A stretch of 27,588 nt of DNA from a virus, in IMG/VR virus record IMGVR_UViG_3300028897_000675, positions 1-27,588 of that record, one strand, 5' to 3'. Made by a program: the position numbers and the translations under genes. Positions 1-7,007 of this stretch are shown here, piece by piece. The notes beneath the pieces were generated by a model that saw nothing but the letters and a program-made list of their open reading frames with translations, was not told the origin of the DNA and did no database searches. How positions within the stretch are numbered: the stretch's first letter is position 1; each line of letters opens with the position of its first letter.

Positions 1-2
1 GG

Positions 3-182
3 CTATAAATTGTATTTAATTCCTGTTTTCATTTCCCTGTTTATAGGAATTAAATTCACATATTTCTCCCTATTATCAGGATTTACACCACAAATTTGAG
101 AAAGTAAATTGTTTTTTATCTCCTGATTTAAAAATTCACAATATCTCCTGTTTCTATACCGACAATCAGAACATTTAGACAT
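3..182 (-). CDS. Small Cys-rich protein, 59 aa, leftward
   Basis: The minus strand reads ATG at 182 to TAG at 3, with a good ribosome binding site (CAGGAGA, complement of 189-195) seven bases upstream of the ATG. The product starts MSKCSDCRYRNRRYCEF and has Cys at about 4, 7, 14 and 31, so a small zinc-binding fold is possible. No family is recognised. It lies downstream of the other leftward gene and is separated from it by a hairpin with a T-run, so it may depend on readthrough. Early or regulatory function is only a guess from its orientation opposite to the structural genes. Confidence 0.6.
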   Translation of the reverse strand: MSKCSDCRYRNRRYCEFLNQEIKNNLLSQICGVNPDNREKYVNLIPINREMKTGIKYNL

Positions 183-200
183 ATAGTATCTCCTGTAAAT

Positions 201-236
201 AAAAAAATGATTTAGGGAATAAATATTATTTATCCC
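201..236 (-). terminator. Hairpin plus T-run between the two leftward genes
   Basis: At 215-236 the sequence is GGG(A)ATAAAT-att-ATTTATCCC, an inverted repeat with one bulged A. Read on the minus strand it is followed by a run of seven T (complement of 201-207). It covers the stop codon of the 230-649 gene. It looks like an intrinsic terminator or attenuator for leftward transcription. Confidence 0.5.
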
Positions 237-649
237 TTATAACCAACTTCGTTTCTCTCCTTAACTTTGATATTTAACTTGTTAATAAATTCCTGTGTTT
301 CTGTCAGGGTTTCTTTGGAATTAAGTAATTCAGCAACTTTGTCTATTAATTCCTGTTCATCTAATTCACTTGTTGCACTTGAAACTTGGGAAACCCCAGA
401 TACTTTTTGGCTTTGTTTATTTACTTTTTTGTTATTAAATTCCTGTTCCAGAATTTCGGCATATATCTTATTAAATAATTTATATTCCTGATAAGGAATT
501 AGTGCCTTTTTCTTAATGCAACCAGAAACTAATGTTAATAATTTCTTATATTTATTTCCTGTTGCACTCTTTATCTTATTCACTTTCTCCTGAAAGGTTT
601 TCACTTGCTTTTCATTTAATTTATTATTTCCTGTTTTCATTTTTTTCAC
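230..649 (-). CDS. Charged hypothetical protein, leftward, 139 aa
   Basis: This is an open frame on the minus strand from GTG at 649 (or ATG at 640) to TAA at 230-232. An AGGAG site lies just upstream of the GTG, which favours a start at 649 or 640. The product is Lys/Glu-rich and mostly helical by eye, with KKALIPYQEYKLFNKIYAEI in the middle and a Ser/Val/Gln-rich linker before a helical C-terminus. No family is recognised. Its DNA contains seven copies of an AACAGGA-type repeat, read in more than one codon phase. Position and orientation suggest an early or regulatory gene, which is inference only. Confidence 0.55.
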   Translation of the reverse strand: MKKMKTGNNKLNEKQVKTFQEKVNKIKSATGNKYKKLLTLVSGCIKKKALIPYQEYKLFNKIYAEILEQEFNNKKVNKQSQKVSGVSQVSSATSELDEQELIDKVAELLNSKETLTETQEFINKLNIKVKERNEVGYKG

Positions 650-683
650 TTCTCCTATTATATATCTTTTGTTAAGTATTTAG

Positions 684-719
684 TGATATAATTATGGTTT
701 CTCCCAGAAACCTATATCA
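684..719. repeat. Two-part inverted repeat (operator or leader hairpin)
   Basis: TGATATA (684-690) pairs with TATATCA (713-719), and inside it GGTTTC (696-701) pairs with GAAACC (707-712) around a five-base loop. This gives 13 paired bases with a five-base bulge on one side. It lies between the leftward TATA-like box and the 649 start, so it would be in the 5' leader of that mRNA or act as a protein-binding operator. Confidence 0.45.
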
Positions 720-754
720 TTTCTCCTTAACAATCAACCTAAATGCTTTCCCCC

Positions 755-763
755 TTTAAATAC
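755..763 (-). promoter_or_regulatory. Leftward TATA-like box
   Basis: The minus strand reads GTATTTAAA followed by GGGGG. An archaeal TATA box here would start transcription about 25 bases downstream, near 730, giving a leader of about 80 bases containing the 684-719 inverted repeat before the 649 start. Confidence 0.3.
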
Positions 764-1001
764 TTTTCTCCCACTATTTAGTAAGATTTAAATTCAATAG
801 ATATACATTAGACATAAACAAACCTTAAAAATATCTATTGCCTCTTGGAGGCTGTGCTTAGTTACAATTCCAAACTATAACGATTTCCAGAAGGAAGACC
901 TCAGCCGGGAAACATTTGGCTGGTAGCATTTATTTATATATTTGAAGTGTATAGGCCTTTAAAAATATTGTGGTATAACGGATCAAATCGTGAATAGGGG
1001 G

Positions 1002-1009
1002 TTTATATA
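1002..1009 (+). promoter_or_regulatory. Rightward TATA-like box for the structural operon
   Basis: TTTATATA follows a G-run (AGGGGG) that could serve as a BRE-like element. Initiation about 25 bases downstream would fall near 1033, ahead of the mini-ORFs and the terminase genes. Other A/T boxes at 931-941 and 956-966 are alternatives. Confidence 0.35.
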
Positions 1010-1087
1010 CTTTCCGATTGACAACAGGAGGGATTTTTTCTACTATAAAAAACTTCTCACCATATAATATAATTGAGGAAGGAAGAA

Positions 1088-1132
1088 ATGTGCACATATC
1101 CTTTCAAATTCTTTTTTCGTCAAATATGGTGA
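1088..1132 (+). CDS. Possible 14-residue mini-ORF upstream of terminase
   Basis: An ATG preceded by GAGGAAGGAAGA opens a 14-codon frame ending TGA at 1130-1132. The stop region (GGTGA) also forms the ribosome binding site of the next mini-ORF at 1137. It is very short and could be chance. Chained coupling into the terminase genes is the main argument for it. Confidence 0.25.
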   Translation: MCTYPFKFFFRQIW

Positions 1133-1136
1133 GGCA

Positions 1137-1190
1137 ATGCTAAGCCGGGAAGGATGGAAGGGTACATTTACTTTTGAGTATATATGGTAA
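1137..1190 (+). CDS. Possible 17-residue leader ORF coupled to terS
   Basis: The ATG at 1137 has a well-placed GGTGA site four bases upstream. The 17-codon frame (MLSREGWKGTFTFEYIW) ends TAA at 1188-1190, overlapping the terminase small subunit ATG at 1184 by seven bases. The terminase gene has no clear binding site of its own, so ribosomes terminating here could reinitiate on it. Function as a leader or coupling peptide is inference. Confidence 0.35.
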   Translation: MLSREGWKGTFTFEYIW

Positions 1191-1798
1191 AAGAAAATAA
1201 AATTTTAAAGTATAATTTGGAATCTGAGGTAGATGCTATGTTAGATAGTGGTATGAGCCTTGAACAAGTGGCTACTACCATAAAAAATAGTCATTCAGAT
1301 ATCATAGATTTACAAAATCTATCCTCTATGAGCATAATGAGATACAGGAATAGCAGAGATAAAAGTAAAATGGTAGAAGAAATAGGTGAAGGTAAAGATC
1401 CCGTTGATATATTCGTTAGAGAATTTAATACCAGAATGAAAGCTTTAGATAAGAAAACTGATACCCTTTATAATAAGTGTGTAAATTTATTGAATAAACT
1501 AGAGAAAGAAGATAATAGTGAACTAATACTTAAGGCTATAAGAGAAACAACAAATAATATAGACCAATCGAGAAAGAATTGGACCTCACTAGCTCAATAT
1601 GGAATTAGACAAACTTCAAATATCTACAATATTAATATGAAAAAGGAGCAAAATATTAAAATTATGCTATTAGAGTGGGCGAGAGATTTATGCCCTGTAT
1701 GTAGAGAAAAAATATTTAACGTATTTGAAGAGATATCTCAAACAAAAGACAAGGAGACATCTCAAGAAATTATCAAGGAGGAAAATGTAAATGCCTGA
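1184..1798 (+). CDS. terS: Terminase small subunit (putative)
   Basis: This 204-residue, Lys/Glu-rich protein has a helix-turn-helix-like segment at about 15-55 (MSLEQVATTIKNSH, then SSMSIMRYRNSR), a long helical middle, and a CPVC motif near 169-172. Small terminase subunits bind the packaging site and hand DNA to the large subunit. The call rests mainly on the N-terminal DNA-binding look, the size and the position two small genes ahead of the large subunit, not on a conserved signature. The ATG overlaps the upstream leader ORF. The 3' end overlaps the next gene by eight bases. Confidence 0.6.
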   Translation: MVKENKILKYNLESEVDAMLDSGMSLEQVATTIKNSHSDIIDLQNLSSMSIMRYRNSRDKSKMVEEIGEGKDPVDIFVREFNTRMKALDKKTDTLYNKCVNLLNKLEKEDNSELILKAIRETTNNIDQSRKNWTSLAQYGIRQTSNIYNINMKKEQNIKIMLLEWARDLCPVCREKIFNVFEEISQTKDKETSQEIIKEENVNA

Positions 1799-2069
1799 AT
1801 ATGTAACAATGGAGGTTCCTGGTTATAAATTAGGTAAGACTATAGAAAAATATTTAATAGAATTAGCTATACTTTTATTAATAACCGCATTAGCATGGGT
1901 TGCAGATTCTGTAATACCAGAATTAACGATAGATTATCCAGAATATGCTGGAATACTGGCTATATTAGCACCATTGATTCATGCACTTATAAATTGGATG
2001 AAGCACAGAAATGACGTAGCTACTGTACGAGTAGACCCAGCTACAGGTATTATTATAAATAATGAATAA
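1791..2069 (+). CDS. Small two-helix membrane protein
   Basis: The start has a strong AAGGAGG site nine bases upstream and overlaps the end of terS by eight bases. The 92 residues contain two hydrophobic segments at about 21-43 (YLIELAILLLITALAWVADS) and 52-70 (YAGILAILAPLIHALINW), with a basic MKHRND after the second and a polar C-terminus. Two short membrane helices and small size are compatible with a holin, but no holin family is recognised. Sitting between terminase genes is an unusual place for lysis, so another membrane role is equally possible. Confidence 0.55.
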   Translation: MPEYVTMEVPGYKLGKTIEKYLIELAILLLITALAWVADSVIPELTIDYPEYAGILAILAPLIHALINWMKHRNDVATVRVDPATGIIINNE

Positions 2070-2177
2070 TCATACTTCGGTTCTTTTTTGATATTACAAA
2101 TCCTTTGGATTCATTTTAATTCTTGAAGGGCCTTGGTATGTTTGTGATGTGAATTTGAGGAAAAAGGTGATCAAGAT

Positions 2178-2294
2178 ATGGATATAGACGCATGGTTAAC
2201 CACAGCTGGAAAATGGATATTGCCATTTTTGGGATTAATTTTCTTATTCCAAAAAATACTAGGTCTTACATTCAGCTTTGGATTTAGCTTCTAG
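2178..2294 (+). CDS. Single-pass membrane microprotein, 38 aa
   Basis: An ATG with an ideal GGTGAT site (2166-2171, spacing six) opens a 38-codon frame ending TAG at 2292-2294. The product, MDIDAWLTTAGKWILPFLGL onward, is one hydrophobic helix of about 20 residues followed by aromatic residues. No family is recognised. The good binding site is the best support. It follows the other membrane protein and may act with it. Confidence 0.55.
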   Translation: MDIDAWLTTAGKWILPFLGLIFLFQKILGLTFSFGFSF

Positions 2295-2332
2295 ATATTA
2301 AGAAACTAAAAGAGAATGAAATAAAATGTTAT

Positions 2333-3778
2333 ATGTTTTTTTATTCTAATCGATACATGGATAAAGATATAGAGATTCTAAAATACGCATTAAAACCAGA
2401 ACCATTTATTGTAGATATCCTTGGCTTACAGTGTAAGGATTTCCATAAAGAATGGTTAGATATGATAGAAAGCAGTGATTTCGTATCGTTTCAAGCTCCT
2501 AGGGATCATGGAAAGACATTTATGATTGGAGCTTATATAATTTGGAGAATAGTTACAGATCCTAATATAAGAATTCTAATAGTAACAATTAACCAAGACA
2601 AAGCTGATGAAATGATGACATTTATTCAGCATCACTTGGAAAGAAATGAAACACTAAAGCAAATCTTTGGGGAACAGAGGGGATGGAGTAGAGAATGGTC
2701 CCGTTCTACCTTAAGAGTTATGAGAGCTGGAAGTACTGGAATTGCTCATAAAGAACCTACATTATCTGTATTTGGGATAACAGCATCTATGATTGGCGGA
2801 CATTATGAATTGATAGTGTTAGATGATATTATAGATCAAAAAAATACTGGAACTCCATTACAGAGAAAAAAGGTAGAAAGTTGGTATAATAATACACTCA
2901 AACCTATGAAAGTACCAAAGAAAGGAAAAATAGTCTGTATAGGGACTAGATGGCATGAAAATGATTTTCATAATTTCATAGCTAATATACCAGGTTATAT
3001 ATCAAAAAGATATCAAGCTATAATAAATGATGAAACCAAAGAGGTTCTCTGGCCAGAAAGATATAGCTATGAAGAACTACAAAAAATAAAAAGTCAAGGA
3101 ATGGTATCGTTTGAGTTACAATATCAAAATAACATAATATCAACTGGTGAATCTCCAATAAAAATGGATTGGATACAATTAGCTATGAGTGAATATAAGA
3201 ATATAATTCCCCCTTATGAAACTTTTATGGGAGTAGACTTGGCTTCTAAGGGGGAAGATTCTGACTATTTCACAATTACAGTTATAGGAATTAAAGATGG
3301 ATGTGTGTATGTTCTAGATGGTATAAGAACTCATGCCTCTATGTTTCATCAATTTGAATTGATAAAATCTTTTGATGAAAAATGGCACCCATCTAAGATA
3401 GGAATTGAAGCTGGGGCTCAACAGAAGATAATAACAGATCAATTTATGGAGATGAGTACATTACCAATATTTCCTATCAAATCATCTTCTGTATATGGTA
3501 AAGACATTAGAGTTCAAAGATTATCAGTATTATTTGAAACCAATAGAATACTAATAAACCCAATATTAGCAAGTTGGGCTGATGAATTAATAATGTATCC
3601 TAGAGGAATGTATGATGATACAATAGATAGTCTCTCATTTGCTATACAAAGTTCACAGCTAGAAAATGAGAAGAAAATAGATTGGATGGAAGTCAAAAAT
3701 ATGTTATCCTCAACTAAAGAGACTATAATCAAGAAATCATCAGATGTTAATAAATTCTATAAAATCGTAAAAATCTAA
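2333..3778 (+). CDS. terL: Terminase large subunit (packaging ATPase and nuclease)
   Basis: 481 residues with both terminase domains. The ATPase part shows a Walker A variant APRDHGKT (about 55-62), Walker B LIVLDDI (160-166) and the coupling motif GTRW (204-207). The RNase H-like nuclease part has acidic residues in MGVDLAS (D302), GIEAG (E359) and YDDTIDSLSFA (D428/D429). This motor cuts concatemeric DNA and pumps it through the portal. No strong binding site precedes the 2333 ATG, and ATG 2357 (MDKDIEIL) is an alternative start. Length is normal for the family. The Alba gene follows after four bases. Confidence 0.93.
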   Translation: MFFYSNRYMDKDIEILKYALKPEPFIVDILGLQCKDFHKEWLDMIESSDFVSFQAPRDHGKTFMIGAYIIWRIVTDPNIRILIVTINQDKADEMMTFIQHHLERNETLKQIFGEQRGWSREWSRSTLRVMRAGSTGIAHKEPTLSVFGITASMIGGHYELIVLDDIIDQKNTGTPLQRKKVESWYNNTLKPMKVPKKGKIVCIGTRWHENDFHNFIANIPGYISKRYQAIINDETKEVLWPERYSYEELQKIKSQGMVSFELQYQNNIISTGESPIKMDWIQLAMSEYKNIIPPYETFMGVDLASKGEDSDYFTITVIGIKDGCVYVLDGIRTHASMFHQFELIKSFDEKWHPSKIGIEAGAQQKIITDQFMEMSTLPIFPIKSSSVYGKDIRVQRLSVLFETNRILINPILASWADELIMYPRGMYDDTIDSLSFAIQSSQLENEKKIDWMEVKNMLSSTKETIIKKSSDVNKFYKIVKI

Positions 3779-3782
3779 AGAG

Positions 3783-4073
3783 GTGTTTTTAATTTCAACT
3801 GAAGAGATATATATAGGAGGAAAGGATATATCCAGGTATATTTCAGCTTGTTTCTTTTCTTTAGGAAAGGAGAAAACAATTAAAATTGTAGCAAGAGGAA
3901 ATAATATTAAGAGAGCTCTGGATGTATTAGCTATCCTAGTTAGAGATTATTTGGATAATCCAGAATACACAGTAAAGGTCGGTAGCGAACCTTTTGAAAA
4001 TAGAAATGTAACTACCGTAGAAATACTATTATCTGGAACTAAAAAAGGCTCCATAGAAAGAAAAAAGTCTTAA
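3783..4073 (+). CDS. alba: Alba-family chromatin protein
   Basis: 96 residues matching Alba along its length: IYIGGKDISRYISAC corresponds to the usual IGKKPVMNYV start with the DNA-contacting Lys, then IKIVARGNNIKRALDV corresponds to the KARGxAIxxAVDV core, and VTTVEILLSG is the last strand. Alba dimers coat DNA and RNA in archaea. The listed start is GTG 3783, but that GTG lies inside what looks like the binding site (GAGGTG). A start at ATT 3792 would sit at normal spacing and give a typical Alba N-terminus, STEEIYIG. It lies between terL and portal, so it is made with the packaging genes. Confidence 0.85.
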   Translation: MFLISTEEIYIGGKDISRYISACFFSLGKEKTIKIVARGNNIKRALDVLAILVRDYLDNPEYTVKVGSEPFENRNVTTVEILLSGTKKGSIERKKS

Positions 4074-4095
4074 TTTAATAATAAAGTGAATACTA

Positions 4096-6435
4096 ATGGG
4101 AATGAAAAGTTCATTAAGAAAGTTTTTAGGTTTTCCTAAAAAATCTATCTATTTGCTAGATGATGGTAGACCTAAAACTATAATAGCAACAGGTAAAACC
4201 CAAATGGGAGGGATGTCCTCCCCAGAAAGAAGTGAGAGCCTTCTTAAGAAATTTTGGGATTATTATGAAAATGAGAATACAGTATTTGCCGCAATCCAAA
4301 CTATAGCATGGACTACAATAATGGTAGGCTATAATCTAACATCAAATGATTTAAAGGCTAAGGAACTAATACAAAAATATCTAGACTATTTGGATATAGA
4401 TTTATTGCTACTTGATAATGTTATTTACGCTTTAGTATATGGGGATGCTTTTATAGAAATAGTCAAAAACTCTAACAATAAGATAACATCTCTTAAAACA
4501 GTGGATCCAATTACCATGGTTATCAACACCGATAAATTTGGAATTATAACAGGATATCAACAAAAAATACAAGGAATATTACAAAAAACTATTTTGAAAC
4601 CTGAAGACATTATTCATATAAAATTCTTTACCAGATCAAAAAGTCCTTATGGAATATCATTAATACAACCTTCAAAAGGGACTTTAGATAGGAAAATAGC
4701 CACTGATGAAGCTATAGCAAATGCTATTATAAGACATGGATGTTACGATGATAAGACAGAAATACTTACTAAAAATGGATGGAAGTTATTTAAGGATTTA
4801 GCAAAGAATATTGATGAAGTAGCTACTTACAATCCAGATAAAAGTTGTTTAGAATATAAAATTCCAAAGGAATATGTAGAATATGATTGGGATGGGAAAC
4901 TTGATAAATATGAGACTGATTATATAGACCTATTAACCACCCCAGACCATGAACATTATTGGAAATTTAAGCATCGATTTGATGGGAAAGAGTATTGGAC
5001 AGATTACAAAAAGACTAAAAATAGAGAAACAAGTTGTTTTAAATTTAAAACCTACACAGAGAATTTCATTGGGGAATTATCTGAATTACCAAAGGAATTT
5101 TCTGGATGGTCATATGATCAATACATCAAGTTATTAGGATGGTATCTTTCAGAAGGATCTCTACATCATGATAAAGAGATAATAATACATCAGAATGAAA
5201 ATTCAAAACATTATTTAGAGCTAGATGAATTTATGCATACTCTTCCTTTAAAATGTAAAGATTATCATAGATTCAGAGAAAATGCAACAGGGTATTCTCA
5301 TGAATTTAGATTATATAGCAGTGAACTCTGTAAATATTTTAAGCAATTTGGAAAGCACGATAAAAAATTTATTCCAGTAGAAGTTAAGAATTATCCAAGG
5401 AAACATCTTAAATTATTATTAGACACTTTATTAATGGGAGATGGACATAAAGTTAGTGATACTGAATATTATTATTATACAACATCAAAGCAATTAGCGG
5501 ATGATGTCCAAGAGATATCAATTAAATTAGGGTATTCAACTACAATTAAATTTAAAGAGTCTACAAATGAAAAATGGAAAGATACTTATGATGTTAGGAT
5601 AAGAAAAATACAAGGGATGGAACCAATATTCTATAATCATTTGATTGAAGAAGAATATTATAAAGGAAAGGTTTATTGTGTTTATGTTGATAATCACGTA
5701 TTCTTTGTTAGAAGAAATGGCAAAGTAATATTATCAGGTAATACTTCTAAATATCTAGTTAAGGTTGGGACTGAAGAAGAATTCCCTCCACCGGAAATAT
5801 TTACAGATATTAAAAATGAACTAGAAGATATAACATACATTAATGAGATTATAGTCCCAGGATTAGTGGATGTAAAAGCTATAGATGAAAAGGGAGTAGC
5901 TGGTGTAGAAGAATATTCAGGAACATTTCTACAACAATTAATTACAGGCTTACTCTGTCCTCCAGAAGCTTTAGGAATGGGAAAAGGTTCCACAGAAGCA
6001 ACTGCATCAGTTCGTCAAATGCTATATGAGAGAATGATAAGAACATTCCAAATTAGAATAGCTAATCTTTTAAGATTAGAAGTATTAAACAAGATATTAG
6101 CACAGAATGGATTTGAGCCCAATTTAGTTAAAATAAAATTTAATTCAGTTACCGATGCTGATGAAGCTGTAAAAGCAAAATGGCTTGGGGACCTTTTAAG
6201 GGGATATGACCCAAGACGAGGAGAGGAGAAACCATTTACAATTGATGAAGTTAGAGCTATGTTTGGGTATGGTCCAAAAGAAATTGGACATGATAAGGAG
6301 GTACCAACTCCTCAAGAAGAGCCCAATGTTGAAAATGAAGAGAATGTTGATGAAGAAAAATATCCACAACCCCATAGTTCCTCTAAACTACAACGCAAAA
6401 GTTCTAACAAAAAGCACAGACGTAAGAATATATAG
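4096..6435 (+). CDS. Portal protein precursor with in-frame intein
   Basis: 779 residues in total. Residues 1-215 and 550-779 form a portal protein of about 445 residues: MGGMSSPERSESLLKKFWDY near the start, AFIEIVKNSN and ILKPEDIIHIKFF typical of the wing/stem region, then GLLCPPEALGMGKGSTEAT and the acidic tail. Residues 216-549 are an intein placed between IIRHG and TSKYLVKVG. The portal dodecamer is the DNA channel at the unique head vertex and binds TerL. The 3' end overlaps the next gene in another frame by about 100 bases. The start ATG has only a weak AAGTGA site. Confidence 0.9.
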   Translation: MGMKSSLRKFLGFPKKSIYLLDDGRPKTIIATGKTQMGGMSSPERSESLLKKFWDYYENENTVFAAIQTIAWTTIMVGYNLTSNDLKAKELIQKYLDYLDIDLLLLDNVIYALVYGDAFIEIVKNSNNKITSLKTVDPITMVINTDKFGIITGYQQKIQGILQKTILKPEDIIHIKFFTRSKSPYGISLIQPSKGTLDRKIATDEAIANAIIRHGCYDDKTEILTKNGWKLFKDLAKNIDEVATYNPDKSCLEYKIPKEYVEYDWDGKLDKYETDYIDLLTTPDHEHYWKFKHRFDGKEYWTDYKKTKNRETSCFKFKTYTENFIGELSELPKEFSGWSYDQYIKLLGWYLSEGSLHHDKEIIIHQNENSKHYLELDEFMHTLPLKCKDYHRFRENATGYSHEFRLYSSELCKYFKQFGKHDKKFIPVEVKNYPRKHLKLLLDTLLMGDGHKVSDTEYYYYTTSKQLADDVQEISIKLGYSTTIKFKESTNEKWKDTYDVRIRKIQGMEPIFYNHLIEEEYYKGKVYCVYVDNHVFFVRRNGKVILSGNTSKYLVKVGTEEEFPPPEIFTDIKNELEDITYINEIIVPGLVDVKAIDEKGVAGVEEYSGTFLQQLITGLLCPPEALGMGKGSTEATASVRQMLYERMIRTFQIRIANLLRLEVLNKILAQNGFEPNLVKIKFNSVTDADEAVKAKWLGDLLRGYDPRRGEEKPFTIDEVRAMFGYGPKEIGHDKEVPTPQEEPNVENEENVDEEKYPQPHSSSKLQRKSSNKKHRRKNI
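4741..5742 (+). mobile_element. LAGLIDADG intein inside the portal gene, 334 aa
   Basis: The insert begins with Cys (CYDDKTEILTKNGWKLF, splicing block A), has a block-B-like TTPDHE, two LAGLIDADG-type helices (LLGWYLSEGS and LLDTLLMGDG) and ends VYCVYVDNHVFFVRRNGKVI then LSGN, followed by Thr as first C-extein residue. Removing it restores a continuous portal sequence. Inteins splice themselves out after translation; the endonuclease copies the element into empty alleles. The residue before the terminal Asn is Gly instead of the usual His, and Thr rather than Ser or Cys is +1. Both are tolerated in some inteins. Confidence 0.9.
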
Positions 6436-6865
6436 AGAAGCAATACTATTAACTCCCGGTGAATATACCGATTCTATGTCTAGCTATCCAGTATATTATA
6501 CAGAAGATAATCTCAAAAAAAGTGCAGTAAATTGGAAAGAAAATTATCTCAATATAGATCATTCTTATGAGGTCCTTAAACGACTTGGTTTTGTAAAAAA
6601 TACTTACTATAGAGATAAAAGTCTTAGAGGAGATTTATATATATTTCCTATAACTCAAACAGCTAGAGATGTCATTTCTCAAATAGATGCAGGAATGATT
6701 AATTGGTTATCAGTTGAAATTATGTCCAATGATTATTGGGATTCAAATATCAATAAAAAATGTGCTGGTGATATAGAATATATAGGAGCTGCTATTGTAA
6801 CTATGCCAGCTGATGCGAAAACCCGTATAATAGAAAATGGACCAGCTCCGAGGAATTATGACTGA
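6326..6865 (+). CDS. Prohead-protease-like protein 1
   Basis: Residues from about 34 on (VRIYREAILLTPGEYTDS) fit a prohead serine protease fold: NIDHSYEVLKRLGFVK carries a candidate catalytic His (about 79), NWLSVEI a candidate Ser (about 129), and EYIGAAIVTMPADAKTRI is the typical closing strand. Such proteases mature the scaffold and capsid. The start is uncertain: the frame is open from about 6206 inside portal, no good binding site is present, and ATG 6326 or 6335 are the most reasonable choices (an AAGGAGG lies at 6295-6301). A second, larger protease-like gene lies at 12937, so one of the two may have another role, for example as a decoy or structural remnant. Confidence 0.6.
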   Translation: MLKMKRMLMKKNIHNPIVPLNYNAKVLTKSTDVRIYREAILLTPGEYTDSMSSYPVYYTEDNLKKSAVNWKENYLNIDHSYEVLKRLGFVKNTYYRDKSLRGDLYIFPITQTARDVISQIDAGMINWLSVEIMSNDYWDSNINKKCAGDIEYIGAAIVTMPADAKTRIIENGPAPRNYD

Positions 6866-7007
6866 AACAAAGATAGTTTGTTCATTTTATAAAAAATGTA
6901 AAAATTATAATAAGGAATGCTATCATTGTAGATGGAATGCATCTATTGATATTTCAGATTTTCTTATAATGGAAACTAAAGACGGAAAGATTATTAGATT
7001 TCTATGA
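6858..7007 (+). CDS. Zinc-ribbon microprotein, 49 aa
   Basis: The ATG follows GAGGAATT and overlaps the previous stop by eight bases. The stop overlaps the next start as ATGA at 7004. The product has Cys at 8, 14, 21 and 24 (CSFYKKCKNYNKECYHC), a likely single zinc site. Tight coupling on both sides supports translation. No family is recognised. Next to a HIT-like protein that also has a CxxC, it may be a partner for nucleic acid or protein binding, but this is a guess. Confidence 0.6.
   Translation: MTETKIVCSFYKKCKNYNKECYHCRWNASIDISDFLIMETKDGKIIRFL

Larger units (their letters stand above)
650..1087. other. Divergent control region between leftward and rightward genes
   Basis: No gene longer than a few codons is seen on either strand. 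The region holds an inverted repeat at 684-719, a leftward TATA-like box near 755-763, several rightward A/T boxes (around 931-941, 956-966 and 1002-1009) and a short hairpin CAGCC...GGCTG at 902-922. The 9-base string AGCCGGGAA at 903-911 recurs at 1143-1151 just before the terminase genes. It is a reasonable place to look for the packaging start site or operators, but nothing proves either. Confidence 0.5.

Noticed and set aside
18-636. CRISPR array from the regular TCCTG strings
   Set aside because: The repeated unit is short and imperfect, spacing is irregular (25 to 100 bases) and most copies are inside coding frames.
1791-2294. Lysis cassette (holin plus helper) at the two small membrane genes
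   Set aside because: No lytic enzyme is adjacent and no holin signature is recognised; kept only as membrane proteins.
5694-5993. Minus-strand open frame opposite the portal C-terminal part
   Set aside because: Lies across the intein junction opposite a certain gene; no independent support.
6206-6334. N-terminal extension of the first protease-like gene into portal
   Set aside because: The extra residues (MTQDEERRNHLQLMKLELCL and on) are a frame shadow of the portal tail with no protease similarity or binding site.
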